Positions 60,101 through 60,761 are shown, counted from the stretch's first letter. The stretch: DNA of 64,000 nt from Cordilura impudica (GCA_963682025.1 OY821521.1:51800016-51864015); one strand, 5' to 3'. Made by a program: numbers and translations. Notes: generated by a model from the sequence alone, not told the origin.

Positions 60101-60761
60101 TGTATATCGCGAATCCCAATTACAAGCATAAATATTTTGGAAAATCGCCCTTTAATATAATGCCTTGTATTATGTTGACATCCTTTAGATCACAACAAAC
60201 CTTCCATTTGTGTACATTATATTTGAATCAATATCAATGTAAAGATTGGAATGCAAGAACTCCCGAGCTTAAGAGACAATTACTTTCAGTTGCAATTGAG
60301 TCCCAAATCAATGAACAGAAAAATGTTCTACTGTGTTATTGTATAAAAACTCTAAACCATCGCTAAAATTTTTGAAAATTATTTTCTGCATTAGCAGCCC
60401 CCGTTCAAAATCATTGACATGTTTTCGTATGAAAGGGTTAAATAAGTTGTTATATATAATGGCGCATTAAGAGTATTATATTTACAATTATCTTCTTTAT
60501 GTACATAGTTTATGTTCTTTTATATCTCTCCTTAAAGCCATTTGCATATTTTACTTCGGGATATTATTTTTTTGCTTAATTTTTTTTCCTTTGTCTCGTT
60601 GCAGCACCAAAAGATAAATTTAATTTTAACGTACGCTTAAATTTGATTTCCTCTCAAACATTTGTGCAATGTGGACAATATTTGGATCTGTGCTACTCGA
60701 CACGTCCGTTAACCGTTAAAGTTGATCCATCCGGTCTTCCAGCAGGCGTGCATACAGCTGT
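5941..60761 (+). CDS. TppII: Tripeptidyl-peptidase II, N-terminal half (10 exons, 3' end outside window)
   Basis: Giant cytosolic serine exopeptidase of the subtilisin clan. It removes tripeptides from free N-termini of peptides released by the proteasome and assembles into large spindle complexes. Exons: 5941-6102, 6178-6312, 11275-11476, 11556-11725, 11813-11945, 16981-17224, 18795-19159, 19306-19495, 19723-19844, 60605-60761. All have GT..AG borders, and the phases (0,0,1,0,1,2,1,2,1,2) agree throughout, giving about 626 codons. Human TPP II is about 1,249 residues, so roughly half is here. Active-site blocks: Asp in IFDSGVDP (about residue 43), His in SPHGTHVAS (about 270), oxyanion Asn in SAGNHGP (about 372), Ser in [12 protein letters not shown] (about 460). 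The long insertion between Asp and His is the TPP II hallmark. Intron 9 is 40.8 kb. No stop or frameshift was found. Confidence 0.97.
6178..6312 (+). CDS. TppII: TPP II exon 2
   Basis: Encodes [20 protein letters not shown] and on to LSGRQLK, phase 0 at both ends. The acceptor TTTTTTGCAG closes a 75-bp intron and the donor is GTAATT. This starts the TPP II-specific insertion between the catalytic Asp and His. Confidence 0.95.
6313..6930 (+). other. TPP II intron 2, left part without repeats
   Basis: AT-rich intron sequence. No gene or recognisable element. Confidence 0.7.
6931..9090. repeat. Degenerate AAGAAAAGGTACTTTTTT minisatellite, array 1
   Basis: About 2.1 kb of units of 16-20 bp around the core AAGAAAAGGTACTTTTTT. 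Longer higher-order stretches repeat: the block with GATATTTTTT...AAAATAGACTTTTTTAAG recurs near 7130, 7725 and 8590. Each unit is an imperfect palindrome centred on GTAC (AAAAGGTACTTTT), so single strands can fold. Lies in TPP II intron 2 and resumes after a GTCY element at 9869. Confidence 0.93.
9092..9868 (+). mobile_element. GTCY-repeat dispersed element, copy A (full length)
   Basis: Starts AACAAGTAAGAAA, followed by the perfect palindrome AGTCGGTCTAGACCGACT and CGATACCCTATACCATG. It ends with a run of GGAC/GGACG units (reverse of GTCC/GTCY), TTTTGGTAGTTACAAACAGC, and the terminal GGTGGTATAGGGTATAA. Other copies are at 20285, 28541, 43018, 55858 and 57838. The GTCY run and TATACCC ends resemble dipteran mini-me-type elements. 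That resemblance is from memory and the family name is uncertain. Inserted inside the minisatellite. Confidence 0.85.
9869..10392. repeat. AAGAAAAGGTACTTTTTT minisatellite, array 1 continued
   Basis: Same unit as 6931-9090, interrupted by the GTCY element. Includes a near-perfect 75-bp duplication around 9870-10070 (GGAAAAGGTAATTTTTAAGA and following). Confidence 0.9.
10429..10766 (+). mobile_element. Non-autonomous Helitron-like element, copy 1
   Basis: Starts TCTATAATATTAATAGGC after an A and ends GGAATCTGCTAG before a T, which is the A/T target and CTRR end of Helitrons. The 3' subterminal part contains an imperfect hairpin (ACTCGAATTTCATGCG, better preserved in other copies) about 12 bases before the end. 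No ORF. Six related copies lie in the window (13053, 14243, 14702, 41905, 48917, 50742). Confidence 0.85.
10767..11274 (+). other. TPP II intron 2, right part
   Basis: AT-rich intron with no recognisable element. Ends with the acceptor TTTTACTTATAG of exon 3. Confidence 0.7.
11275..11476 (+). CDS. TppII: TPP II exon 3
   Basis: Encodes [20 protein letters not shown] through [12 protein letters not shown], ending in phase 1 at GTAAGTAG. Acceptor TTATAG. Part of the TPP II-specific insertion between catalytic Asp and His, matching the family order. Confidence 0.95.
11556..11725 (+). CDS. TppII: TPP II exon 4
   Basis: Encodes the segment [20 protein letters not shown] through [11 protein letters not shown]. 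Acceptor TTCTTTTCAG, donor GTATTA, phase 1 to 0. Confidence 0.95.
11813..11945 (+). CDS. TppII: TPP II exon 5
   Basis: Encodes [20 protein letters not shown] then [20 protein letters not shown], up to the Cys codon just before the catalytic His block. Acceptor TTTTTAAG after a T-rich tract, donor GTAAGT, phase 0 to 1. Confidence 0.96.
11946..12473 (+). other. TPP II intron 5, left part
   Basis: AT-rich intron sequence with a local near-duplication of a 'gttcaatattgaacatttaaaagt' type around 12110-12180. Nothing recognised. Confidence 0.6.
12479..12990 (+). mobile_element. Dispersed repeat beginning CACAGTGG (Transib-type end?), copy 1
   Basis: Starts CACAGTGGCTGAAAATCG directly after CGACG and is matched over several hundred bases by 22866-23235 (CACAGTGGCTGAAAATTG after TGACG). 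Both share a 'GTCATATTTGGATTWTAATAA' block and a TTTTTTTATGTTTACACTCA block. Transib elements are known to begin with CACWRTG and prefer CG-rich 5-bp targets, and the second copy leads into a Transib-like coding fossil. The right end is not defined. Confidence 0.5.
13053..13213 (+). mobile_element. Helitron-like element, truncated copy 2
   Basis: Begins TCTATAATATTAATAGGC after an A and matches copy 1 until GAGTAAATTG, where the hAT-like foldback element begins. The 3' half is absent. Confidence 0.8.
13214..13924. mobile_element. hAT-like foldback element, copy 1
   Basis: Ends CAAGGTTCAG and CTGAACTCCG. Inside, long inverted arms carry GCCCAACACAATCATGACTG, TTCGTTATCTACACGAACAT, and an inner AATCTGAAACACCCCTATAA block. 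A central A/T tract of ATAAAAATAAAA (13615-13710) separates the arms. The same architecture is seen at 31689-32312 and 36387-37260. No matching 8-bp duplication flanks this copy, so it may have recombined. Confidence 0.75.
13925..14242 (+). other. Intronic sequence between foldback element and Helitron
   Basis: AT-rich with no recognised feature. Confidence 0.5.
14243..14609 (-). mobile_element. Helitron-like element, copy 3 (reverse)
   Basis: Reads CTAGCAGATTCCAGCGCTCG at the left (reverse of CGAGCGCTGGAATCTGCTAG) and ends ...TATAGA before T. The hairpin CTCGAAATTCGAG near the 3' end is intact. Confidence 0.85.
14702..15061 (+). mobile_element. Helitron-like element, copy 4
   Basis: TCTATAATATTAATAGGC after A at the left. 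GAATTTCGAGTGCTGG, then AATCTGCTAG before T at the right. Complete, about 360 bp. Confidence 0.85.
15215..16665. repeat. Repeat element with internal AGTCACGCAC tandem array, copy 2
   Basis: Same borders as copy 1 (TTTTTAAACTCTTTCTTTTAAC at the left; GAAAGAAAGAGTTTTAATAAAA then TTGTTTTTATGGGTTAGA at the right), expanded to about eleven units of 105-145 bp. Unit length varies with the number of AGTCACGCAC/AGTCACGCAT sub-repeats. Lies in TPP II intron 5. Confidence 0.9.
16666..16980 (+). other. TPP II intron 5, right part
   Basis: AT-rich sequence ending in TTTTTCTTTAAAG, the acceptor of exon 6. No other feature. Confidence 0.7.
16981..17224 (+). CDS. TppII: TPP II exon 6 (catalytic His)
   Basis: Encodes [20 protein letters not shown] through [13 protein letters not shown], including the catalytic His of the HGTH block and the IDVINMSYG strand of the subtilisin fold. 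Enters in phase 1 and ends in phase 2 at GG|GTAATC. Confidence 0.97.
17383..17436 (+). CDS. TppII: Probable 54-nt cassette exon of TPP II, Lys/Arg-rich
   Basis: Between exons 6 and 7 lies a segment with acceptor CACTGTAG and donor TTAAG|GTAAAT. It is exactly 54 nt and preserves the phase 2 to 2 frame. Spliced in, it adds 18 residues, [18 protein letters not shown], before RIGELMSEV; skipped, exon 6 joins exon 7 directly. The acceptor is preceded by a poly-A run rather than a pyrimidine tract, as expected for a regulated or inefficient exon. The basic run KKRRKKRK resembles a nuclear localisation signal. The insertion lies on the catalytic domain between the His and Asn blocks. Not proven without transcripts. 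Confidence 0.7.
17437..18009 (+). other. TPP II intron 6, middle
   Basis: AT-rich. A short Helitron 3'-end-like scrap (CTAGCGGATTCCA) is at 17868-17880. Otherwise nothing recognised. Confidence 0.5.
18010..18570 (-). mobile_element. GTCY-repeat element, degenerate internal fragment
   Basis: Matches the inner part of copies B and C: CGATCTTCACTTAAATCTAT, then TCTCAAATTTGGTTTATTCATG, then TTTTCATATCTGCAGGGC and TTTATTGTTATTTTCTATATCC. Both termini are missing. Confidence 0.6.
18795..19159 (+). CDS. TppII: TPP II exon 7 (oxyanion Asn and catalytic Ser)
   Basis: Begins [20 protein letters not shown] and contains [15 protein letters not shown] (oxyanion-hole Asn) and [14 protein letters not shown] (nucleophile Ser). 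Acceptor TTTTCTTTAG, donor GTAAAC, phase 2 to 1. Confidence 0.97.
19306..19495 (+). CDS. TppII: TPP II exon 8
   Basis: Encodes [20 protein letters not shown] through [20 protein letters not shown], the end of the subtilisin domain. Acceptor TTTTCATTACAG, donor GTATGT, phase 1 to 2. Confidence 0.96.
19723..19844 (+). CDS. TppII: TPP II exon 9
   Basis: Encodes [20 protein letters not shown] then the block [17 protein letters not shown], the start of the post-catalytic beta-rich region. Acceptor TTTCTTTTACAG, donor GTGAGT, phase 2 to 1. Followed by the 40.8-kb intron. Confidence 0.96.
19850..20284 (+). other. Intron 9 start, no recognised feature
   Basis: AT-rich; the 69-residue reverse frame here shows no family pattern. 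Confidence 0.5.
20285..20945 (-). mobile_element. GTCY-repeat element, copy B (one end missing)
   Basis: Reads GGCTATAATGACTTTGTGCT then GATGTCCGTCTGTCCGTCCG at the left and continues to TCTGCAGCCAAAAAAA and TATATCCAGTTAGTTGG. The AGTCGGTCTAGACCGACT palindrome end is absent. Confidence 0.8.
21129..21990 (-). mobile_element. mariner element, internally deleted, perfect terminal repeats
   Basis: Bounded by TA at 21129-21130 and 21989-21990. Terminal inverted repeats CGAGGGCGGATCAATAAGTC and CCGTG are identical at both ends over 24 bp. The minus-strand remnant reads [15 protein letters not shown], then [20 protein letters not shown], then an open 70-residue piece (21458-21246) with [20 protein letters not shown]. 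That last piece is the third catalytic Asp region of DD34D mariners. The middle with the first two Asp residues is deleted, so the copy is non-autonomous, but identical ends suggest recent movement. Confidence 0.88.
22142..22865 (+). pseudogene. piggyBac-like transposase fossil, C-terminal half
   Basis: Starts with an acidic N-terminal scrap, [20 protein letters not shown], and after an internal deletion continues into an open piece (22432-22737). That piece reads [31 protein letters not shown] and [12 protein letters not shown], the YxYQFDxY and FFDNFF blocks of piggyBac transposases, including the catalytic Asp of the FDN block. Stops follow, then SANRG...[13 protein letters not shown] codons. 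It ends where the CACAGTGG repeat begins at 22866, so that repeat probably inserted into it. Confidence 0.75.
22866..23235 (-). mobile_element. CACAGTGG-type terminal repeat, copy 2 (probable Transib end)
   Basis: CACAGTGGCTGAAAATTG directly after TGACG, interrupting the piggyBac fossil. Homologous to 12479-12990. It leads directly into the Transib-like coding fossil whose C-terminus faces this end, as expected if this is the element's 3' terminus. Confidence 0.55.
23236..24500 (-). pseudogene. Transib (RAG1-core-like) transposase fossil
   Basis: Read on the minus strand, the broken frames keep the order of Transib transposases, the DNA-transposon relatives of the RAG1 recombinase core. [19 protein letters not shown] lies near 24490. 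[16 protein letters not shown] (first catalytic Asp) is at about 24175-24130, then [20 protein letters not shown] near 23880, and CIICQAT (zinc-binding Cys pair) near 23780. [10 protein letters not shown] is at 23590-23560 and [18 protein letters not shown] at about 23505-23450. Last come VPLGDLSEE (third catalytic acid) and [10 protein letters not shown] near 23370-23290. Several stops and frameshifts make it inactive. Identification is by motif memory, without an alignment. Confidence 0.68.
24501..26227. other. Intron 9 stretch without recognised elements
   Basis: About 1.7 kb of AT-rich sequence. A few short open frames (for example 25603-25860) lack any family pattern. It may contain the other end of the Transib copy, but I found no clean inverted match to CACAGTGG. 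Confidence 0.5.
26228..26439 (-). repeat. 3' LTR of the copia-type element
   Basis: On the minus strand it starts TGTTGTTTTACTGCT right after the polypurine tract and ends GTGCTTATCACA, giving TG...CA borders and about 212 bp. The downstream border is inferred from the CA end, because no 5' LTR is present for comparison. Confidence 0.7.
26440..26452 (-). promoter_or_regulatory. Polypurine tract of the copia-type element
   Basis: Minus-strand TTGAGAGGGGG immediately before the LTR. Primes plus-strand DNA synthesis in LTR elements. Confidence 0.75.
26447..28540 (-). CDS. copia-type polyprotein, C-terminal part (integrase end, RT, RNase H)
   Basis: Open from the insertion junction near 28540 to the stop at 26447, about 695 residues. 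It starts at [20 protein letters not shown], the integrase C-terminal region. An acidic linker follows, then reverse transcriptase with [20 protein letters not shown] and the polymerase motif [12 protein letters not shown]. RNase H comes last: [29 protein letters not shown] and [16 protein letters not shown]. No frameshift or stop interrupts these domains. There is no proper start codon because the reading frame continues from the upstream part across the inserted element. Selfish DNA, not a host gene. Confidence 0.93.
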   Translation of the reverse strand, partial: NTPADLWFKAKPDLSKLRVFGCLAYAWVPNKKRKKLDPKSKPYVMIGYSHNGYRLWDKENCKVVLARDCKFNEFNYPFKMVKNKPKIPIIQRNEQEGDIDEDCVVSEINDAVNQESFSEELEEPESVHIEDQNEIVIENSDSIELSNLQQNKCSPCDVPRRSERQRKPSIKFTDYFNTLFEAVSDVPIPNSYAEINQNPYREKWLNAVEKELDSMKKNNVWSVVNKPANKKLLKTKWVFVIKTDEYGNPVRYKARLVAKGFLQKYGIDYEETYSPVAKLTTLRTVLAIGVNKGYSFYQLDVKTAFLHGELNEDIYMEVPDGLNTNPGMALKLIKSLYGLKQSPRCWNEKFNSILVNLGFKRSNHDYCLYIKNSRCGMIYLLLYVDDVLLAGSDEKEINEIKRKLSSIFEMSDCGELKYYLGMKIKYNKINGTMLLSQEASIEKLLNKFGMINCNLSETPMEKGLQLPRNNQNVYDCPYRELLGSLMYLMLCVRPDICYAVGYMGRHQESYNEIHWTALKRILRYLQGTKTMKLKYDKNITKDVLVGFVDADWASDIEDRKSTSGYVYYVFGCPVSWSSKKQTTVATSSSEAEYVALSCATSEGIWLKGILEDLCILNSDDSFNLYEDNAGCIAMAKNTECKRSKHIDIKHHFIRDYVMKGIVKIEHVSTKKQVADIFTKALDKSTFVTIRSMLKLSN
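28541..29336 (-). mobile_element. GTCY-repeat element, copy C, inserted in the copia integrase region
   Basis: Left end TATACCCTATACCACTATGT, then a pure (GTCC)n run around 28677-28712. The right end carries AGTCGGTCTAGACCGACT and TTTTCTTACTTGTT. The copia frame breaks off after SLTTKT and resumes at TPADLWF, locating the insertion precisely. A short duplication of about 3 bases (ACA) is possible. Confidence 0.9.
29337..30660 (-). CDS. copia-type polyprotein, N-terminal part (gag end, protease, integrase)
   Basis: Open over about 440 residues on the minus strand. The gag C-terminus has the zinc knuckle [14 protein letters not shown]. The aspartic protease has [10 protein letters not shown]. 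The integrase has the HHCC zinc domain ([10 protein letters not shown] ... [10 protein letters not shown]) and core acids in [15 protein letters not shown] and [10 protein letters not shown]. It starts within gag ([15 protein letters not shown]) because the 5' end is lost near 30660. It ends at the GTCY insertion after [10 protein letters not shown]. The ATG at 30604 is internal, not a true start. Confidence 0.92.
30661..30950. repeat. Repeat fragment with ACGGGTCGCTGAAATC end
   Basis: The segment 30650-30700 (ATACGGGTCGCTGAAATC, then AAAAATTG-GGTT-TGAA) has an inverted match at 35560-35606. It joins the broken 5' end of the copia element. No coding capacity seen. Confidence 0.5.
31681..32320. 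mobile_element. hAT-like foldback element, copy 2, with 8-bp target duplication
   Basis: Element 31689-32312 starts CAAGGTTCAG and ends CTGAACTCTG, flanked on both sides by ATTTTTAA (31681-31688 and 32313-32320). The long inverted arms fold on themselves (GCCCAACACAACCATGACTG pairs with CAGTCATGGTTGTGTTGGGC). An 8-bp duplication and a CARRG terminus are the hAT-superfamily signature. No ORF, so non-autonomous. Confidence 0.9.
32700..34118 (-). pseudogene. pogo/Tigger-like transposase fossil (second family)
   Basis: Starts with an ATG at 34118 ([15 protein letters not shown]) and reads, with frame changes and stops, a helix-turn-helix N-terminus. Next comes [20 protein letters not shown], then [12 protein letters not shown], then [16 protein letters not shown] and [16 protein letters not shown]. 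After that are scraps of the DNA...H block and the C-terminal region. It is clearly paralogous to the intact transposase at 392-2030 (which has VVGKSKNPRAFKCF and NNAWMTSFLFKDW) but belongs to a different family by its terminal repeats. Non-functional. Confidence 0.85.
34422..35559. other. Intron 9 stretch, unassigned repeat-like DNA
   Basis: A short inverted pair (CCAAATAATCACGAAGAGCT near 35067 and AACTCTTCGTGATTACCTCG near 35215) is the only structure seen. No coding pattern. Confidence 0.5.
35560..35606. repeat. Inverted partner of the 30650 repeat end
   Basis: Reads TTTGGATAAAATTGATTTCA then GCGACCCGTATG, the reverse complement of 30650-30700 with a few differences. The two form an inverted pair 4.9 kb apart around the second pogo element. 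Confidence 0.6.
35607..36343. other. Intron 9 stretch, nothing recognised
   Basis: AT-rich, non-coding. Confidence 0.5.
36344..37290. mobile_element. hAT-like foldback element copy 3 inside a GTCY-element end
   Basis: The foldback element 36387-37260 starts CAGAGTTCAG and ends TTGAACCTTG, flanked by an 8-bp duplication GCTATACC (36379-36386 and 37261-37268). Its host sequence is a degraded GTCY-element terminus (AACAAGTAAGAAAATTATAG at 36344, and GATATGCTATACC continuing as AAGAGTTGTGG after 37268). Inner inverted arms match copies 1 and 2, around an A/T tract at 36800-36880. Confidence 0.88.
37291..37500. other. Unassigned intronic DNA
   Basis: Nothing recognised. Confidence 0.4.
37501..38215. 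repeat. Degenerate ~120-bp tandem repeat (TTTCTCGAAAACTAAGCAAG)
   Basis: About six diverged units. Each has a 'ATTTTTCTCGAAAACTAAGC' block followed by AGATACAACAAAAGG, then a TTTTAATTTGGGATTACCTA block, then ATATTTTTCAAAAAAAATT. Non-coding. Confidence 0.8.
38230..38720. repeat. Three ~155-bp tandem units (GTGAGTAGTCGGACAAAAA)
   Basis: Units contain AATGTGAGTAGTCGG, AAAAATGGGCGGAATCG and GTGGACATGGCACCACCCAT, then 'ATTGGAGTACTAT' and 'TTTGTACGAGCCCAT' blocks. A fourth partial unit ends near 38720, followed by a short AATCAAAAATCGCC run (38725-38790). Confidence 0.8.
39041..40165 (+). mobile_element. mariner-like element with TA duplication, internally deleted
   Basis: TA at 39041-39042 and 40164-40165. 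Terminal inverted repeats are CTAAAGGGTCCGCC and CTAAATGGTCCGCC, extending through ATCTAACATTTTT. Encodes the broken transposase below. Length 1,121 bp. Confidence 0.9.
39160..40050 (+). pseudogene. mariner-like transposase, deletion derivative
   Basis: Starts [20 protein letters not shown] with an intact N-terminal DNA-binding half ([20 protein letters not shown]). The frame shifts near 39585, just before the first catalytic Asp block (SDEAH). About 100 codons are then missing, and the sequence resumes at [16 protein letters not shown]. The block that should carry the second catalytic Asp reads [10 protein letters not shown], with Glu in place of Asp. A further frameshift near 39800 precedes the third Asp region ([15 protein letters not shown]). 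It cannot be catalytic. I infer a relative of mariners with a long spacing between the second and third Asp, not assigned further. Confidence 0.87.
40166..41150. other. Intron 9 stretch with a possible Tc1/mariner scrap
   Basis: Near 40750-40860 a broken frame reads [20 protein letters not shown], resembling the N-terminal helix-turn-helix end of a mariner transposase. Too short and broken to assign. The rest shows nothing. Confidence 0.4.
41151..41280 (-). mobile_element. GTCY-repeat element, terminal fragment
   Basis: CCTATACCACCCTATGGTCA, GGTATAATGAGTT, GTTTGTAACTAAT, then GTCCTTCTGTCCATCTGTCT and CCATGTAAACC. It breaks into an ATTTA-rich tract at 41277. Confidence 0.7.
41277..41370 (-). 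repeat. Probable retroposon 3' end with (TAAAT)n tail
   Basis: On the minus strand: TTAGGCCCGAAGGGCTTGTA, then ATCTATTATGAACAAATAA followed by about 50 bases of AAATAAAATAAAT. The arrangement fits a non-LTR retrotransposon or SINE 3' end with a simple-repeat tail. No coding part is present, so the class is uncertain. Confidence 0.45.
41480..42985 (-). repeat. Dispersed repeat (CACCCCCTAGAAATATGCG family), reverse copy
   Basis: Inverse of 63131-64000. Shares TTCGCATATTTCTAGGGGGT, GAGGCACCT, CAAAAGTGGTCTAGGGCATT, AACAATACTTCATATCTGAG and GGGTCATATGTGACCC in the same order. A Helitron-like element (41905-42227) is nested in it. No coding capacity recognised. Confidence 0.8.
41905..42227 (-). 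mobile_element. Helitron-like element, copy 5, nested in a dispersed repeat
   Basis: CTAGCAGATTCCAGCGCTCG at the left after A, ...AATATTATAGA before T at the right. The paralogous repeat at 63905-63930 lacks the insertion at this place (GTTATATTGTAATAGCC), giving an approximate empty site. Confidence 0.85.
43018..43826 (+). mobile_element. GTCY-repeat element, copy D (full length)
   Basis: AACAAGTAAGAAAATTATAG, AGTCGGTCTAGACCGACT at the left; (GGAC)n run at about 43664-43688; GTGGTATAGGGTATAA at the right. It is followed by the tail of an older inverse copy (43827-43945, TTATTTTCTATATCCCATTA), so it inserted into a relative. Confidence 0.88.
43950..44165 (+). pseudogene. mariner transposase scrap
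   Basis: Reads [16 protein letters not shown], then [14 protein letters not shown], then YSPHLALW with a stop between. This is the second and third Asp region of a Tc1/mariner transposase. Ends missing. Confidence 0.65.
44180..44545. repeat. Inverted repeat flanking TTTAGCATGCATTTTCCC tandem units
   Basis: The arm 44197-44268 (GAGCTAAATTATGGGAAAGT and onward) pairs with 44456-44527 (its reverse complement with few differences). Between and within are about eight units of about 30 bp containing TTTAGCATG and TTTTCCCATTTT. Open frames on both strands here are by-products of the repeat. Confidence 0.8.
44700..44865 (+). mobile_element. GTCY-repeat element, short terminal fragment
   Basis: TTGCGACCTATAG, ACGGACAGACAAACATCGTT, GGTAGTTACAAACTTCAGCA, CCACATAGTGGTGTAGGGTA. 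Heavily diverged. Confidence 0.65.
44866..46029. other. Intron 9 stretch, nothing recognised
   Basis: AT-rich. A short duplication with CTGATTTTGTCAGACAG near 45500 and 45630. Open frames 44925-45212 and 45349-45624 have no family pattern. Confidence 0.5.
46030..46300 (-). pseudogene. mariner transposase scrap on an inverted-repeat arm
   Basis: Minus strand reads AIRKKRLEY, then [20 protein letters not shown], then PSYSPDSV, the catalytic second and third Asp region of a Tc1/mariner element. Closely related to the scrap at 43950-44165. Confidence 0.65.
46250..47045. repeat. Large imperfect palindrome, arms ~220 bp
   Basis: Left arm 46250-46480 and right arm 46820-47042 are inverted copies. 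Matching blocks include CGCCACTGTTTCATTCAAAT, CACACCTCACATAGTT, CTGTTTGAGCTGG, TTTGTCTCCAAAA and CCCTACGGAG. The spacer is about 330 bp. Confidence 0.8.
47046..47299. other. Unassigned intronic DNA
   Basis: Nothing recognised. Confidence 0.4.
47300..48910 (+). pseudogene. mariner transposase fossil interrupted by a MITE
   Basis: The N-terminal piece before the MITE reads [20 protein letters not shown]. After the MITE come [37 protein letters not shown], and [13 protein letters not shown]. The last part reads [16 protein letters not shown], then [20 protein letters not shown] and [20 protein letters not shown]. The order matches a DD34D mariner, with many stops and frameshifts. Its own terminal repeats were not found. 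Confidence 0.8.
47412..48119. mobile_element. MITE with TTA duplication (PIF/Harbinger-like), nested in mariner
   Basis: TTA at 47412-47414 and 48117-48119. Terminal inverted repeats TAGTGCGTTTACATC are identical at both ends, followed by CTAG-rich subterminal sequence. 702 bp, no ORF. A 3-bp TTA duplication fits PIF/Harbinger. The mariner reading resumes on the far side, confirming the boundaries. Confidence 0.85.
48917..49270 (-). mobile_element. Helitron-like element, copy 6 (reverse, 5' end lost)
   Basis: CTAGCAGATTCCAGCGCTCG after A at 48917. Matches the family until GAAATCGCCCAGCG, where the TCTATAATATT end is missing. Confidence 0.82.
49385..49892. repeat. AAGAAAAGGTACTTTTTT minisatellite, array 2
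   Basis: The same unit as the large array in intron 2, here 0.5 kb and more regular (AAGAAAAGGTACTTTT repeated around 49480-49640). Directly follows the Helitron region. Confidence 0.9.
49893..50460. repeat. Three degenerate ~200-bp tandem units
   Basis: Blocks 'TTTTTACCCCCTAAATGCTC', 'TTGTTCTTGG..G.TCTTTG.....GGTGGAAT' and 'TTTAGATTCA...TTAGAAGATAC' recur near 49930, 50240 and 50395. Non-coding. Confidence 0.55.
50742..51107 (-). mobile_element. Helitron-like element, copy 7 (reverse)
   Basis: The 3' end reads CTAA on the minus strand (forward TTAG at 50742), a permitted CTRR variant. The 5' end is ...AATATTATAGA before T at 51107. Hairpin CTCGAAATTCGGG nearly intact. Confidence 0.85.
51124..53838 (-). 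mobile_element. 2.7-kb DNA transposon with ~570-bp terminal inverted repeats
   Basis: The left arm (51124-51682) and right arm (53266-53838) are inverted copies over about 560-570 bp. Outer ends are ATTTCATGTCAAATGCACCA and ATGTCATGTCAAGTGCACCA. Inner borders contain CCGAAGGTATRTAACATACC. Between them one decayed gene lies on the minus strand. No clear target duplication, because flanks are AT repeats. Very long terminal repeats are typical of Mutator-like and a few other superfamilies, but I cannot assign this one. Confidence 0.85.
52050..53246 (-). pseudogene. Fossil of an unassigned transposon-encoded protein
   Basis: One minus-strand frame runs with few breaks from 53246. [20 protein letters not shown] is followed by a Cys cluster, [23 protein letters not shown] stop precedes [18 protein letters not shown]. 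Next [60 protein letters not shown] and [15 protein letters not shown], then [24 protein letters not shown] precedes [20 protein letters not shown], then a 1-base shift and [20 protein letters not shown]. The conserved SDG and HGKGxCDGxG blocks recur in uncharacterised multi-copy proteins of aphids, Hydra and other invertebrates that I recall as transposon-derived. Catalytic mechanism not assigned. Confidence 0.75.
53839..55857. other. Intron 9 stretch, nothing recognised
   Basis: About 2 kb of AT-rich sequence with scattered ATCGAT motifs (54135-54205). Short open frames without family pattern. Confidence 0.5.
55858..56475 (-). mobile_element. GTCY-repeat element, copy E (ends lost)
   Basis: AACTACCAACAATATTTGACC, TTATACCGATCGATTCAGAA, CTGAGTCGATTTAGCAATGT then diverged GTCY units. 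Continues to TTATTTTCCATACCCAATTA. Both terminal motifs are missing. Confidence 0.78.
56476..56757. other. Short degenerate repeats with GAATATGAGAAT
   Basis: Diverged units of about 50 bp containing 'CAGAATATGAGAAT' continue across to 57480, interrupted by the next repeat. Confidence 0.5.
56758..57130 (+). repeat. Dispersed repeat (CACCCCCTAGAAATATGCG family), partial copy
   Basis: ATTAGGGTTGTCCTTCATTA, CTCACCCCCTAGAAATATGC, GAGGTGCCTCAACGCGACTG, TTCTAAAGTTTAATTTTTTC, AATGCCCCAGACCACTTTAT. Same order as 63131 onward. Confidence 0.82.
57131..57830. repeat. Degenerate GAATATGAGA-type short tandem repeats
   Basis: Units such as CTCAGAATATGAGATTTGTT recur at irregular 45-60 bp spacing up to about 57720. 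No coding pattern. Confidence 0.55.
57838..58490. mobile_element. GTCY-repeat element F, head-to-head inverted halves
   Basis: Left half reads TGTAACCCATCTTTTATTAC, CTTTCTGAGTCGATTTAGCG, GTCAGTCC. After a centre near 58095-58110 the right half runs in reverse, with ATTTACATGGACAAACAGAC, GGACGGACAC and CATCACTAAATCG. The two halves form an imperfect palindrome of about 300-bp arms. Confidence 0.72.
58500..58727. mobile_element. Short MITE with CACACAGAAAA terminal repeats
   Basis: Left CACACAGAAAAAATATTC; right, read inward, CACACAGAAAACAGATTC. Several internal AATTCGGT/ACCGAATT motifs. 228 bp, no target duplication seen. Confidence 0.6.
58728..59215. other. Unassigned intronic DNA
   Basis: Contains a short duplication CATTTTTCCCCCATTTTCAC. 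Nothing else. Confidence 0.45.
59216..59850 (-). pseudogene. Fossil of a second unassigned TE-derived protein
   Basis: Minus strand, broken frames: [20 protein letters not shown], then [18 protein letters not shown], then [20 protein letters not shown], then [17 protein letters not shown], then an acidic tail open from 59446 ([20 protein letters not shown]). The LKxHFxxxHLDxF and GERFHQ-like blocks recur, as I remember, in uncharacterised multi-copy proteins of aphids and other insects. Several stops. Not a host gene as far as can be seen. Confidence 0.55.
60028..60290. repeat. Inverted repeat with ~62-bp arms
   Basis: The arm 60034-60096 (AATTGTCTCTCAAGCGCGGG AGTTCTTGC...) pairs with 60222-60284 (GAATCAATATCAATGTAAAG and onward) with about three to four mismatches. 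Spacer about 125 bp. The 99-residue open frame across it is a by-product. Confidence 0.82.
60291..60604 (+). other. End of TPP II intron 9
   Basis: No element recognised. Ends in TTTTTTTCCTTTGTCTCGTT GCAG, a strong pyrimidine tract and acceptor. Confidence 0.8.
60605..60761 (+). CDS. TppII: TPP II exon 10 (last in window)
   Basis: Encodes [20 protein letters not shown] through [14 protein letters not shown], the beta-rich region that follows the catalytic domain. Enters in phase 1 and ends in phase 2 at GTAAGTAC. The remaining exons, coding the C-terminal half, lie beyond 64000. Confidence 0.95.

Larger units (their letters stand above)
19845..60604 (+). other. TPP II intron 9, 40.8 kb, packed with transposable elements
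   Basis: Donor GTGAGT after exon 9 and acceptor TCTCGTTGCAG before exon 10. Joining them restores the TPP II frame (split Ala codon) with the expected order [18 protein letters not shown]. Everything annotated between belongs to mobile or repetitive DNA, and no host exon was recognised within it. Confidence 0.9.

Noticed and set aside
60067..60366. 99-residue open frame just upstream of TPP II exon 10
   Set aside because: Runs through the two arms of an inverted repeat and has no family pattern. It does not join the TPP II frame with splice sites.
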